From positions 3,224,001 through 3,288,000 of the forward strand of contig JAWUZG010000001.1 of NCBI GenBank assembly GCA_036785705.1: DNA of 64,000 nucleotides, read 5' to 3'. The DNA comes from Acanthornis magna. Its lineage: Eukaryota > Chordata > Aves > Passeriformes > Acanthizidae. Below, piece after piece: positions 14,850 through 27,306 of this stretch. The position numbers were made by a program, and so were the translations under genes. The stretch's first letter is position 1. The number at the start of each line of letters is the position of its first letter. The notes beneath the pieces are model-generated. The model was not told where the DNA came from, did not search any database, and saw only the letters and a list, made by a program, of their open reading frames with translations.

Positions 14850-15660
14850 CCTCCCACATGGGCAGAAAAGGGGGGCCTCAAGGAGGCCCCAAGTATCCGA
14901 CCTGCAGCCGTGACCCCTTCAAGCACACACTCACAGACCCCCAGCCGCACTCTGACTGCGGCCCCTCACGCCGCCCCACCTCACTCCAACCTTACAATGG
15001 GACCAGGGGCATCTCCACAGGGCTTCCCCCGGGCTCCCCCAGCACTCCCGGCTCCGCCGCGTCCCGCAGCCCCCACGCGCCGCCCCCTCCCCAGCAGAAA
15101 GAACAGGGAACCTCCAAAAACCCACACACACCCCTCCTGTGGGAATGGAACAGTCCGAAGCACCCCAGTAGCCTGCGGGAGCCGGCTCCCGCCACTTCCA
15201 CCTCCCCGGCCCCGCGGGGGGTGCGCGCCCCCCCGGGGGAGGATGGTAGCGCCCGCCTCCCCTCAGCCCAGAGGAACCCGCCCGCTTCAATGGAGGGTCC
15301 GGCGCGGCACCTCCAACACACACACACGCGCGGTCCCCCCCCGCCCCCCGCAATGGACGGGTCCAGCCGGCCACCCCGGGGCCGCACAATGGCCGGAGCA
15401 AAGTCCCGGCTCGCCCCTACCTTTGCTCGGCTTCCTCCTCTTCCCGGGGCCTCCCTCCCTCCCTCCGCCGCCTTCCCCAGCGGCGCGTCCCTGCTCGCTG
15501 CCCCGGGACCGGCGGCCTCCGACCAGGAAGTGCCCCGATGTGACACCGCCGCTATGGAAACCCTCCCCGCCCCCGCCCCTCCCACAGGGCTGACCCGCCG
15601 CGGCCGCCATCTTGGGCAGGGGACGAGGCGCTTGGCCGGGGCCGCGAGCTCCTGTGGGCA
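14850..15660. promoter_or_regulatory. CpG island, promoter of the minus-strand USP6NL candidate
   Basis: About 800 bases are GC-rich and dense in CpG, in sharp contrast to both flanks. Inside are several GC boxes (GGGCGG/CCGCCC), an ETS-type GGAAG core at 15526-15530, and a YY1-type GCCGCCATCTTG at 15603-15614. The YY1 motif read on the minus strand is AAGATGGCGGC, a pattern common just downstream of starts of TATA-less promoters. This orientation supports minus-strand transcription. Many long open frames here (up to 406 codons on the + strand) are artefacts of the GC-rich composition. Confidence 0.75.
15421..15651 (-). other. USP6NL: First-exon candidate of USP6NL (assigned by synteny)
   Basis: On the minus strand the sequence ends in a good donor: AGCAAAG at the exon end, then GTAGGG. 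The exon lies in the CpG island and contains an ATG at 15610-15608 in an excellent Kozak context (AAGATGG), also a YY1 motif. From that ATG the frame is open for 63 codons, rich in Gly and Arg, and runs open into the donor. It is therefore either part of an alternative N-terminus or a 5' UTR with an upstream frame. USP6NL (RN-tre) is a TBC-domain GTPase-activating protein for Rab5-type GTPases in endocytic trafficking. In mammals it lies on the opposite strand beside ECHDC3. None of its conserved domain is visible here, so the name comes only from gene order. The right boundary is uncertain: 15651 marks a possible acceptor, and if this is a true first exon it starts somewhere near there. Confidence 0.45.
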
Positions 15661-15756
15661 AAAAAGAGGGAAAAACACAAAAGAGGCATCGTGCTGCTCA
15701 GAAACTTCTTGTCTTTGCTGCATGAGCTGCCAAGGTCCTCAGTATGGAACCCATTC

Positions 15757-15806
15757 TCCTGTGTCCAGTTCGGGGCTCCGCAGTATGACAGAAAAACGTT
15801 GGGAAA
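15757..15806 (+). mobile_element. Short CR1 fragment
   Basis: The stretch resembles the internal CR1 segment that reads, in consensus, roughly 'tgtccagttctgggctcc' followed by a CAGTA...AGAAA block. Here it reads in the + orientation. It is only about 50 bases long, so the call is tentative. Confidence 0.45.
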
Positions 15807-15884
15807 AATGAAACTCCCTAACACTATTTTATGGTATTCGGGAGTAGGCATTACTTTATTCCTGTCCAGCATTCATAGCGGATA

Positions 15885-16460
15885 ACTCCAGCCACATGCA
15901 CACCACTTCCAGAATTTCTCATCTACATATTTTTAGCGAACAATGTTCATTGATTTTAAGTTACATAATTCTCTTCATTAGTTACTATTCTGTCTTATGT
16001 TAATTAATGATTTCTCACTTGCCATGCTAATTAGTCCACATTTTTCAGCCCTTTTACCAGTTTCTTCCCTGACACAGTCTGCAGTGCATGGGCTGTAATG
16101 TCTTTGTTAATCTCTTCTGGTTACTCCAGTATGTCCTTGGAGGGCCATGAATTTTGGATCCTTGGTGTCCAGGTTTCCTTCGTTCATTGAAGTTTATCGG
16201 CGTTAGTTTAGCAAAACTTAAAGTTTCTATGATCTAACAATAAGTCTGACAAAAGAAACTTAGTGGCATGGTGGCTAAAGTGGAAAATTATACTGCTTAA
16301 GAGTAATACACTGCTTTTGATTAATTAAAACAATTACTTAGAAAAAATAAATTAGGAGAGTGATATAAATTCCAACAATTCCTCCATTTGGAAATTATTT
16401 TAATTATTTCTTTTACGCTTACTTTCACTTAAATCATTGAGTATTTACCAAGACTTACCG
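15885..16460. other. Intergenic, nothing recognised
   Basis: AT-rich unique sequence between the CpG-island region and the broken reading frame that follows. I saw no repeat family, exon or RNA gene in it. Confidence 0.5.
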
Positions 16461-16466
16461 TAACCA

Positions 16467-17614
16467 ATGGTGTGGCACAGGATGGTAATGAAGCCAAGCG
16501 ACCAGGATCCCTGTCTTGGGATGCGGGTATTGGCCAGAGGATCAGGAAAAAACCAATTCTCAACTCTGGAGGCAGCTCTTGTCAAGTGTGAGGGAAAGAT
16601 ACCCCTGCAAGGAGGACCTTTCAGTGCGGCAAGACAAGTAGAACACCATGGAGGAAGGTACCCAGTGCCTGAGAGAATTAGTTGTGCCAGAGATAATCTT
16701 TTCAGATAACGAGTTACTCCGTAATAATCCAGATAGCATCCAGTGTACACAAAACATGTGGTCACGTGCCAAGTCATTGGGAGTGTTGGCATGGAAGGAG
16801 GGAGAAGAAAAAGTGGGCATTCTGGTTTGGCAGACTCCAGACATACGAAGAAACAATCTCTGTCCCATTACGGGCCTACATGTCTTCCATGGAAAGACTG
16901 CAGAGGATTTCTAGAATTTAAAAGAGGAAATTAAAGAAGGCCACCAGAAACTTCAAGAGTTTCGTAAAGAAGAAATTTTCCATGCTCCACCACAACAGAC
17001 CAGAGTCTTTGCTATCAGAAGCAGGCATCCCCTGGCCTGATGGGGAGAGAAGGGACACTCCACAAGGTAACCTGTGGTTTTACCTGCATGAAGAAGACAT
17101 GAGGAGGTGGGATGGAAAACCCACCTCTGCCTAGCAGCATGGGTATGTTGAGTTGAGAGGAGGAATGACTACCACAGGAAGCTCTTGGAGGATAAATGCC
17201 ACTCCAGGTTCCCATGGGCAAGCCCCTAGGCGGAGTAGAAGGGATGATGTTATGTCCCAACCTCTCCAGGCCAGGAGGGACAGGGATCACTCACGTAGCC
17301 GGCAGATCAGGTACAGCTCCCGCTCCCTGCTGGACAATGCGTGGCCATTGTCGAAGATCAGGAACCTGGAAAACAAGCAGGATTTAGAAATGGAGTTGAA
17401 TAGATCACAGCTTCACAACATAGAATGGGAGTGGAAGACCTCTCCTGTTCCTTGTGGAATAGGGGACATCGCAGTCCTGGATGAGGACAGGATGACGAGC
17501 CCCAGACTCCCTCTGTGCCCTCCAAGGGAAGAGAGAGGCTGCCCAAATGCTTCCCAGCAGCACAGTTCCCAGCCAGTCCCTTTCCCTATGCTCCAAATTC
17601 CCTCTATGCCCTAG
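16467..17614 (+). pseudogene. Broken protein-coding remnant in three frames, family not recognised
   Basis: Three consecutive + strand segments read like real protein. The first runs from 16467 to about 16645 (it includes KCEGKIPLQGGPFSAARQ). The second runs from about 16648 to 17035 and includes WKEGEEKVGILVWQTPDIRR and HAPPQQTRVFAIRSR; it is interrupted by one TAG after GKTAEDF. The third runs from 17042 to 17614, begins around GNLWFYLHEEDMRRWDGKP, has one TAG, then passes into an Arg/Ser-rich basic stretch (RRSRRDD...RDHSRSRQ). Joining them needs two frame changes, so the gene is dead as it stands. The acidic/helical start followed by a basic Arg-rich tail resembles a retroelement gag-like protein, but I recognise no diagnostic motif such as a CCHC zinc knuckle. 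No LTR was seen on either side. It could equally be an old processed copy of a cellular gene. Confidence 0.45.
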
Positions 17615-20600
17615 CCAAGGGAAGTAAAGGAAAACATTTAATTGCTCCTTCTTTCTGGAAGTAAAATTATTTTTGGAGTCTTTGGGACAATTCAGCAGAA
17701 GAACATAATGACTTGAACATGAAGAGCTGGGCACAACTCCAAGGCTACCTGCAGTCAAGTGAGAGGAGGAGAGTCCCTGGTGCCTGTGGGGAAAAGAGAG
17801 CTCCGAGGGGTACCAGGAGCTCTGAGGTGGCATCCCACAAGCTGGATAAGGCACCCACTTAGTGCCACATGCCCCTAAGTAACAACTCCAGGTCCTGGAG
17901 CTGTAAAAAGGTGCAGAAGAGACAGATCAACATTATAACCACGAGTAAAGTTGCAATATGTGTAATAAATTCATCCATTTTCATTTGTTAAACACAGATC
18001 AGATAGAAGTCAACACAGTTTACAGCAGACCCAGAGTGATTAAATCTTGTATCAATCTCTTCAGGAAGACCACAAGCCTTTATTTTAATAGACAGAATAG
18101 CCCTTCCCCTTTTTTATTCCCAAAAAACGTGCTCTAAAACTTCAGTATTTTTATAAGCTTAAATGCACTCAGCTGCTTGAACACCTGCTGGGTTTGCTTT
18201 GTTTATTTTCCCCAAAATGAAGGTGGTGGGTTTCAGGTGTTACTTGCAGCCCATCCCTTGCCTGATCATGTGATTGCCATTTCCAGGAGCTTTTCATCAC
18301 CCAGCTCTGCAGAACTGATGATTTAGGCAGAGTTTTGTCTGTACACACGTGGGAGCATCAGCACACACGGAGACACTGCATTACATAGGAAGGGCTGTGT
18401 CGAAAGCAGATGTGGGAATGGGACTTCGAGCAGGAGGGTTTGCCCTTTGCTTCACTATTTCTGGCTGCCTAAAGGACTGTTTTTCTTTCGGGTGGGATTG
18501 TTCGCTTGCCCTCAGCCAGTCCCATTGTCCACAGGCTCTGTTGGTTTGTTGAGGTTCAGGTTTCACCCATTCAGGCCTCTCTTCCTGCTTTTGGTGGCTC
18601 CTGCCATGGGAATCAGATTTGAATGTGTGCAGTGCTTGCTGCCTGATGAAAGGGGCTATTTCAGTCCCCTCTGTCTGTCAAGGCAGATTTTCTTAATTCT
18701 CCTTCCCTTTTCCCCAAATTTTCTGTCTCCTCTAGCATTTTCTTCCCTTTTCCCCTTCACCTCCTTCTGTCTTATTCTGTTACTTCAATATTCTCTCATT
18801 TCTTTCTCTCTCTTTATGTGTCGATTTAGCTTTTAGTATGCCTTATCTATGAAAACTACACACAGAACAACATTTAATACACTGACACAGTAAAAAACCC
18901 TTTTTTTTAAAGGTCTTCTTAATACTAAGTAGTTTTTCAGTGAAATGAAAAATTACACCACCAAACGTGTTGCTTACCTGTATATCCCATGTTATAGAAC
19001 TTCCCAGATATTCTTTTCTACGTTTAGTACATAGCCAATGCACGATCAGCTGTGCCCAGCAAATGCAAAACCCAGAAAGCCTGGCTGAAGAAGGCACATG
19101 TGGCTGTATCTAAACTGAAGCACAGGATGGCCTTTAAAACATGATTGGGGTATTTTCCTGAACCTGAGTTCATATTTTCCTGAGTTTTAGATTCTTGTTA
19201 ACAGGATTTCATCCTGCTCCCACAGCAGAAGGCAAAGGGATTTAGTGAAAGAGAGGGAAAAGCTATAATCAAATCATAGAGCTTTCAAATCAAGGAAAAG
19301 TAGAATATAAAACAGAGGAAGAAAAGGAAGAGGTAAGACAGAAGATTAGGTCTTATTGGCTATGATGCACAACAAAACAAAACATCAGCTTCATCTTCTG
19401 TGTGCCTTATTGTGATTTTCCAAGAGAGCAGCTGAAAGATACATTTTTGTGAAGTGCTGGTCTGATGCAGAGTTACAGTAAGACAAGGAGCCAGGAATTT
19501 CATTACAGAATTTATAGAGTCACCGTTCAGAGCACAGTCACTATTAAAGTTTATTATCACTCATTCGTAACCACCCGAATGTCAAAAGCAACTCAAAGTT
19601 AACAGAAATAGAATCATTTCTTAGGCACCAACAAATCTAAAAGCCTCAAAGGGAATCATTTTCATGAAGTTACAAGCAAATGAAAATGGGAGCCTGTAAT
19701 AAAATGTGTCGATACTCTGTGCTGTGATAGTGTATCCTGCAAAAGGTGTAATTACTTGTCTAATGTAGTGCAAAAGTTAAATCTTTATGACCTTTTCCAT
19801 TTGCTGCTGAAACCAGCAGAAAGAGAAGTGTGAATGACTGATGGAGCAGAAATATATTCAGTTCGTTCAGGTAAAGCTCCTTGTGAAAGATCAAAATAAT
19901 TTTTTTCCAGCAATGTGATATTTAGAGTCTTTTCCCAGCTCTGCTTCATGTACAATTTATGTAGCACAACATGAAGTGGGGAATGCAAGTTGGGCTTTGC
20001 ATTTAAGCACGTTCTTCCCCCTCTGCCTTGAGCCATCTGTGTTCGGTCAGCCTCCTGTTCGGGGTAAAGCAGTGTGAGGTTTCCTACGAAGCCTTAACTG
20101 CAGGAGGAGCTTGCCAGGGAAGTGGAAGTCCTATAGCACTTATCTTTTCCCCAACCAAAGCCCATATGGCAACCGTAGAGTGAAACAAGCCAACAAGAGG
20201 GTGGCCCGGCCCTCTCAAGCTGTTTCACACCCGTAAGGAACAGAGTTCATTTCCCAGGGAAGGGCCAGTGCTGCATTTCCCAGGGTCAGGCTGCCCAAAC
20301 ACAGGGACATGAGGTTACCCATGCTCCTGGCTGGTGAAGAAGGTGTGCTCACAGATCTGCTGAGGCTGCTGTTTACACCAGGTACCCCATTTCATCCTGT
20401 AGGGAAGCCAAGGTCCCTGCCCACAGCCACGATTGCTAATAAAGGCACCCCTCACCTTTGGCAAACAAAGCCAGCTTTAGGCTGTAAAGCAGGATGAAGC
20501 TTCCCAAACTTTAGCAAATATCTTTGAAGTGTAAACCTGCTTTATCCTTTTTATGGATAAAGGAAGAGCTTTCTGAATGGTAAGGTACCAACTACCAAAT

Positions 20601-23600
20601 AACAGGCTGTTTTCCCTCAAAATTTCCATACAATCCAGTAATTTACTATCACATCTGGAGATATTTATCCTTTTGTAACCTCAAGATAATCAGAAGGATT
20701 CAATCTGACCACACTTCAGATCGATCAACATCATGAAAGGTGGATTTTCTTAAATACTGGGTTGAGGGGAAAGTGAATTTGTGCAAGGACACACATACCT
20801 TGAGATATATGAGCCAATCGGCTTAAAATGTTGTTTTGCCCTGACCTGACAAGACTTGCTGTCTGGCAGCGCATAATCTCTTTTAATGTACTGCCAGGAA
20901 GGTGATGGCTGTTTGAAAACCCTTCTGAACTGCAGTTTATCTTGATGGCTGACACCTGAATAGAAACTACACAGCTCTGTGGAAGCCCTGGGACAAGCAG
21001 GTATTAATAGGAGTCCATGTTGATACAGGAGACAAATGGATAAGGAAAGACTTTGAATCAACTTGTTATAGGTTTTGTGCAGAAGTTTAAAAAATTGCGT
21101 GTCGAGGATTTTGAAGCAGACGCTGCCAGTGGAGACACCTATTTCACTGGATAAAGCCACAAGGTTTTGTCCTGCACATCAGGATGTTTTCCTAAGAGTG
21201 TGCTGCTCTTACTCATCTCCGTCAGAGTGATTTCAAGTTGTGCATTTAAGACTCAAGTAAGCTCCTTTGCAAACACTCTTGAGAATAGGATCAAAATGGG
21301 AAGAGATTACATGTAATCTAATTATGTTAGGTTCCATTTGAAATCCTTCAGTGTAAAAATTAAAAGAATACGACACAGCTTTGCAATATGCTGTAGTTCA
21401 CATGGAAGTGACATGAGCATGTGGAACTGAGGCAACATGTGAGAAAATATCATGTGTTGGGTATACAGCAATGCTTGCTTTAAATAATCTGAACCTCAGG
21501 TCTAGAATGGTTTGGTGAACTAAAAATAAATTCTAAGAACTTTACGCCCTCTGTCATTAATGTGACACTGGCCTTTGCCTTTCATTGTCTGGTCACAGCT
21601 TATATAAAAAAGCTGGTGATGAAGAGATCTATATCAAAAAATCAACGCCAAACATGACACTGGTCAGCAAGGTTGCGCCTGGAGCAGCACTGACCCTGAG
21701 GATTGGCACCTGCCCACGGGACAGACAGTGAATCTCTGTGCTGAGTGCTCTGTACATTCACACCACAACATTCACCTTCTGATAAGGGCTGTAAGAACAC
21801 TCATAGTCACTAGAGACTGTTTTGAGTAATTCTTCATTTTCACAGTCTTTCAAAATCACACAAGTGAATCGAATTAACTTTGGCTGTAGGAAAAGAAGAA
21901 GTAGTTTCACTGAAATTGCACCACCTTGTGATCCACACTGAATCATGCCTCAAATTATGTATTGAAAGTCTGATACTCATGAGTGCTCCAAATGTGCTTG
22001 GAGGGAGAATCTAGAAACCCTGAGGTCTCACTCACCTCATGCATTGAGTGCTGCAGGTGGTCTGGGGGAGGCTCAGGTGCGGTACTTCCCCTCTGTATCA
22101 CCACTAATGCTCCCAATCCATGTGTGAGCAATTCAGAGCTGGACTATGTTTAGTTTGTCAGTTAGGTTTGGAAATGAAGGCTGTCCTTCCTAGACATGGG
22201 TCTAGAGCACCACTCAACTTCATGAACCTGTTCTGTGAGATTCCTCAAAACTGGGATTGTAGAAAGTTCTTCAAAAGTGACTTGTCCAGTTCTATTTCCA
22301 TTATTCTGAGTTACATCAAAACTTCAGAAAACAGGTTCCTTTCTCCTTTTGAATTCAGTCTATGAGCTTAAGAAGTTTCTACAAAATCCTCCTAAGAAGG
22401 AAAAAGTCAGCTTTCTCTTCAGTTTTTGTCTGATTTTAGAAAATGGATCAAGCTGGAAAATTCAGACCTGCGTTTGCCCTCCACCACAGGGCTCATGTTC
22501 TAATTCAATGTAAGTCTACAGATCATTTGCCAAGGCTATTTCTTAGTCCAATTCCAGACATTTGGGCACATCCTGATCTCATGTTGTACTCTGGGTCTCT
22601 CTGATCAGAGAACAGCAGAGGGGGAATCCTCATGTTATGTGCTCTACAACCAAAAGAAATAAATACAGTGAAAACAATGAAATAAGTTCTGTACCAGTTG
22701 CTGGCCAGATGGTATTGTGAATTGTTATAATTCATCAGCAAAACAGAGGAAGGAAGTGTTTTAAAGCAAGATTATATTATTTTCCTTAAGTTCTTATTAT
22801 GAAATCTTCCTGAGGTGAACTTTCAAAACTCGAAAACTCTTCCAGAGGGAATGAATGGAACAGGGCAAACCGGAGACTTACTGGGGAGTAGGGGGAGTAG
22901 TTAAATACAAGGGAAAAGAATAGTATTCCAGTGAAATAAAGGAAGAATTCATTACCAAGCTTTCAGTTTGGGAAGACAAATGAAGAAAAATGCAAGTAAC
23001 AGGAAGAAAAAGAAAATTTTAAAAGTACATAAAAATATATGGTGTTTCTGTCCTCTTAATAATTCTAGATTGGAAAGCACCCAGGATCTTCCCTCCCACT
23101 GGAGGGAAATAAGCCTGAAAGCTGAGAAAGCAGATAAAAGTCAGGCTAGCAGTGACATATTCACTATATAGAGAGGCTGCAAGATTTAGCAAATTACTGC
23201 CAGCAAAGTGCCTTGAGATCCTTAAGAAAAAACGCTGAGAAAAATGCATTTTATTCTTACTGTCAGTTAAGAAATAAAATATATTTGAAAACCATGAGAA
23301 AAAAGTGTCTTAAATGAAAACGACCCCTGACCATTTCACTTCAGTCAAATAAAACACATCCTGTTTTTGTAACTTTTTTATACACAGCAGATCCTGGTCT
23401 GTATAGACTCTTTCCAGCCAAGGATTTGACCCATAGTTGAATTTTTATTAGAAGCAGGGGAGGAAGTAATGGAAAATACATGCTGCTGCTGCTGCTTCAG
23501 TTAAGATAAAGGGTGAAATCTGAATTTGGGAAAATGCAGAAAATGGAGTAAGTTCATTGTACTGTCTCCCAACTAAAATTAGTTGGTACAAAGAGTTTAG

Positions 23601-25030
23601 AAATCCTCTGGCAGGGCAAACATAGCCACAGTATCAGTTAATTAAATGACATAAAATGCGTCACCTAAAATACACCCTGGACTTTCCATACAGTCAGGAA
23701 AATCTGCCACACAAGCTGCAACAGCCTTTTCTTGATAATTTTGTTCTGAAACATCTGCATTGTTGATAGAAAAGCACAATCATGTTGTGTCCTGCATCAG
23801 TCACCCCCAGGTCTTTTCCATGGGAAGACAGAATCGTTGGTCACACCCCCCACGCCCTTATTGTCCATAAAGAAAGATTTTTTTCCTTCTTGTCTAGACT
23901 TTGTGGGAGAGCTGGGAAAAGCCTGGTATGTACAGAGGTGTTTCCTGCACAAAGTCAGCTGAGAGGATCCCGTCATCTAGTACCCACTTGGGGTGGGATG
24001 GATCTCACTTTACCTTAGGTGCACAGTGTCTGTGCCTGTGTGTAAGCCAGGGAGGGCACGCCAAGGGCTTGAGGGCATGAGGCAGCTCATTACACAACAC
24101 TTACAGGTGACTGGATTGATGCCACCCTAAGCCCCACTGTCCAGACTTTCATTGATTACACTGGAAAATGACTCCCTAAATACTTGCTCGGATCTGATCA
24201 CCAGTGAGTGAGTGCTGAGCCCTCTCAAGCTAACGAGCCCCGGTGCCTCCTGGCCTGCCAGAGCTTGCACAGCTCACAGGTCAGCACCTACGTGCAGACA
24301 CCTAAATTTAGATGTCTTAATCTGCGTGCTGAGTCTAACCTTTACATTAGGTAAATGAATCTGCTTCCAGACAACTCGGTAGAAATACAGGTTTAAAATA
24401 CAGATTTGAATGACTTTGATGAAGTAAAATGGAGAGCAGTAGTGTTTGGAAAATATAATCTGAACTGCATTAAGGACTGAATATAAATCAATACAAGAAC
24501 CAAACAGGAATCTGCTGTGTCTGTGTGGTATCTAGTCTTTAAATATACACTTTCCTCCTACTCAGCTGTTCAGGTGCCAGAACAGGATCTGCATTTGTAG
24601 AAAAAGATCCGGCTCATTAGTCCTTTTCATGATTATAAGGTCATTATCTATTTTCGAATAGAAAAAACAAACTTTGTCATTGTTCATCCATATTGATAAG
24701 AAAAAGTTTACGTTAAAGATTCTTAAAGAATCTTAAAACTGAAAGATTCTTGGTATTTCTGTTGCAAATAAGAATCAAGGATTTTTAGGTTTTAGTGTTT
24801 TCAGGTGGCAGCATTGTGTGCCCATGTGTTAAACACTTGGCATTTATACAGAGCACAAAACATCAGTCTATTTTTGCCAGAGAAGGTCCATGTAACTAAA
24901 TGCTTTCAATGTTTACTAAAGTCTTTTCATACAATGACAATGAGTGTCAGACAAATACCTTGCAATCAGGCAGCACTCCAAATCTGCTCCTGTGGTCACA
25001 CTGGATATTGCTGATAATTATCCTCATCCC
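17615..25030. other. Intergenic, no gene recognised
   Basis: Unique-looking sequence with only short, non-homologous open frames on both strands. The only simple repeat noted is a (TGC)5 run at about 23481-23496. No exon pair with matching splice sites, no RNA gene and no clear mobile element was found. Confidence 0.5.
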
Positions 25031-25120
25031 AACCATATTATCATAGAAGACATAACTGGAAGGGACACTGAGATGTGCTCATCCGTGCATTCTCCTACCC
25101 CCAGCTGGATCAGCTACACC
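25031..25120 (-). mobile_element. Possible degraded CR1 fragment
   Basis: ATCATAGAA, then ACTGGAAGGGAC and, further on, CAGCTGGATCAGCTA resemble the reversed CR1 3' end but with many differences. It is followed directly by a run of 15 T at 25139-25153. Confidence 0.4.
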
Positions 25121-25138
25121 TAAAGTTTTTAAGTACAC

Positions 25139-25153
25139 TTTTTTTTTTTTTTT
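25139..25153. repeat. T homopolymer (15)
   Basis: Run of 15 T just after a possible CR1 remnant. No other structure is seen. Confidence 0.75.
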
Positions 25154-26773
25154 AAATGTATTAAAACAATATCTTATTCATTATGGTTTTTGTTGCAGTA
25201 CTGGACATTGCTTGATTTCCTTTTGGGGGATGGGAATTGGATCGAAGAAATGGGTCCAAAATAACTCCACATTTTTTGGTTTATTTGTAATCTTTGACAG
25301 AATGCAGCTACAAATTACCTACAAATTACATACAAAGCAAGGAGACTGGCTTTTTTGGTCCAGCTGTCATGTTTGGACATAACTGGAAAGGGAACAGTAG
25401 AACTTGAGGATATGGAAAGAAGAATTATTCTTCATCTAAAGCCTGCCTCTTCCTACAAAGTGTAATAAACTCTTCCAGTGATAATAACAGGTGTCCAAAA
25501 ACCAGAAACTATTTCTGAGGAATATCAAGTCATGCAGGTCTAATAACAGGAACAGAACGAAATTACCCTCTTGGATGCATGTTGGTCTTTTTTTACAAAT
25601 GAGTGGAAGCTGTAGGTGTGCAGCTGAGCAGGATGTAGTTCAGAGCCTGCAGCATTCCTCATATCTGAACCCCTTCCCATGGTGAATCAGTGTGAAGCTA
25701 TAAAAAGAAAATGGGGATTCCTCGAGACAAATTCTAATCCCTGCCCAAGCAGATGGAAGGAACTGACAAGGGAGCTCAGTGTGTTACAGGAGAATCCCTC
25801 AGCAAAGGTCAGATGGCTTAGAGCTGATGGAGTGAAGAAACAAGGGGGCATCAAAACATCTCATCAATGAGGCTGTGAGCAGCCAGATTTCATGTAAAAC
25901 CAGCACTAGAGTTGCTCCAGTTTAGCATGTGCATACCCACCTTTAGCTCCTAAACTTGAGATCTGCAGCAATGTTTTCAACATAATATTGCAAATGTCCC
26001 TTTGTGTACTCTGTGTGTTTCACTCATTAAATCTGCTCTAAAAGGAAGATCAGGGAAAAAGAAACCAAAAAACTATAGATGCTCTGGCTCACACCTATAC
26101 TGAGAGCAGTCCCCATTTCTGGGGGAGCCAGGTCTCAGATGGGGAAGAAGCAAGCCATGAGAGCAGCTGTCACGGCAGGAGTGACAGCCACCCTCAGAGG
26201 CATTCTGAAGTGCTAGCTCAATATTCACCCACGTTCACTGGTTGTTTGTTCCAGCCCGTGTGCTCAAAATCTCTTACATCAGCTTCATTCCACTCCTGGG
26301 ACTGTTACTCCAACAATCCTCTTTTCAGTGGCTCTTCTCCTTTCTCTCTTCTTTCTGTTTGTATTTTCAGACTGTTATATTACCAAGGTACTACATAACC
26401 TACATGCTTGCTCTGAAATTACAACCTTCACTTTACAAACACATTCAGCTGCTTTTCTTCAGCTCTTCGCTTTTTTGGAGCAGGGAGTACAGTGTCTTCT
26501 GGGGAGAGCCTCATACTTTCTCAGCCTTAGGCACTGGTGTAATAAACACGATTTAACTTCCTAATGTCCCTGTAATTTCACTTCTATAGATTGGTCCAGA
26601 TCTAGACAAGCGATTAGTGCTAATGTGCACTGAAAAAAAGTAGTTGGTCTTCCAGTATCAAAAAGCTGTGCAATTACGTACCTCTGTAATTTGGGGAGCA
26701 CTGGGGATTCAAGGTGCTGTCTGAGTTCCTTTTTGTACTTTTGTGGCTCTGAGACTGCACAGACGTTATTAAC

Positions 26774-26852
26774 AGAATTACAGAATGGGTTGGGTGGAAA
26801 GGACCTTAAAGATCATTTAGTTCCAATCCAGTTTGGATGGCACTGCATATTC
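26774..26852 (-). mobile_element. CR1 fragment, 3' end
   Basis: The + strand reads ACAGAATGGGTTGGGTGGAA, then GGACCTTAAAGATCAT, then a TTCCAATCCAG-like block. This is the reversed 3' terminus of CR1. Only about 80 bases remain. Confidence 0.75.
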
Positions 26853-27306
26853 AGAAGCTGAAAGTAGGTCTTCATGAACTGTGATGAACTGCCACTAGCG
26901 TCAATGCTTGAGAATTGCTGTGCCAGGTCCAGAAAATCAGCAGATGGAAACCGATGACAGTGAAATCCGTAAGAATCCAGCCACCAGCTCCAGACAGAAC
27001 TGGGATTCAGCTGCCTTGCAAAGTCAGAAACTCTTCCATCCTCAGCAATTCAAATGAAACGTTGTGCCACTGTCAACCACCAAATCTGTATGTTCATGAG
27101 AAACATGAAGAACTTGAAAAACTTCATATCCGCAATTAATTCATATAATCATATTTCATGTGTCTCAGATGTCCAAATGCGTGCTGTTCATCTCCCTGAA
27201 GGTTTCCTGCTGGGAATAGGAGCGTCAGCTGAGGCGCCAAAGTTCCTAGAGCTGAACAGGCCAAGCGCAAAAGGTACTCCTGAAACAAGAAGAAATTTTA
27301 AAAAAT

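Larger units (their letters stand above)
1..15420 (-). other. Probable first intron of the USP6NL candidate (no coding exon seen)
   Basis: This stretch lies downstream, on the minus strand, of a first-exon candidate that ends at a good splice donor at 15421/15420. If that assignment is right, all of it is intron 1. It is AT-rich, has many short A or T runs, and is broken by stop codons in all frames. I looked on the minus strand for the N-terminal and TBC-domain exons expected of USP6NL and recognised none. The next exon presumably lies left of position 1. The only clear mobile element is a CR1 piece at 6507-6631. The intron call rests on gene order and one donor site. Confidence 0.5.

Noticed and set aside
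14992..15723. A 243-codon minus-strand open frame in the same island
   Set aside because: Composition-driven. It reads through a good splice donor at 15420 and through a good acceptor tract at 15652-15690, so it is not a continuous coding region.
14591..15811. A 406-codon + strand open frame across the first CpG island
   Set aside because: It is Pro/Arg/Ser-rich with no domain, and other long frames overlap it on both strands. This is what GC-rich DNA poor in stop codons gives, and it runs antisense to the exon and promoter signals.
16445..16792. A 115-codon minus-strand frame that looks membrane-like and ends at a GTAAGT donor
   Set aside because: It is opposite a + strand coding-like remnant, has no matching upstream exon, and I recognise no family. 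It was treated as an antisense shadow.
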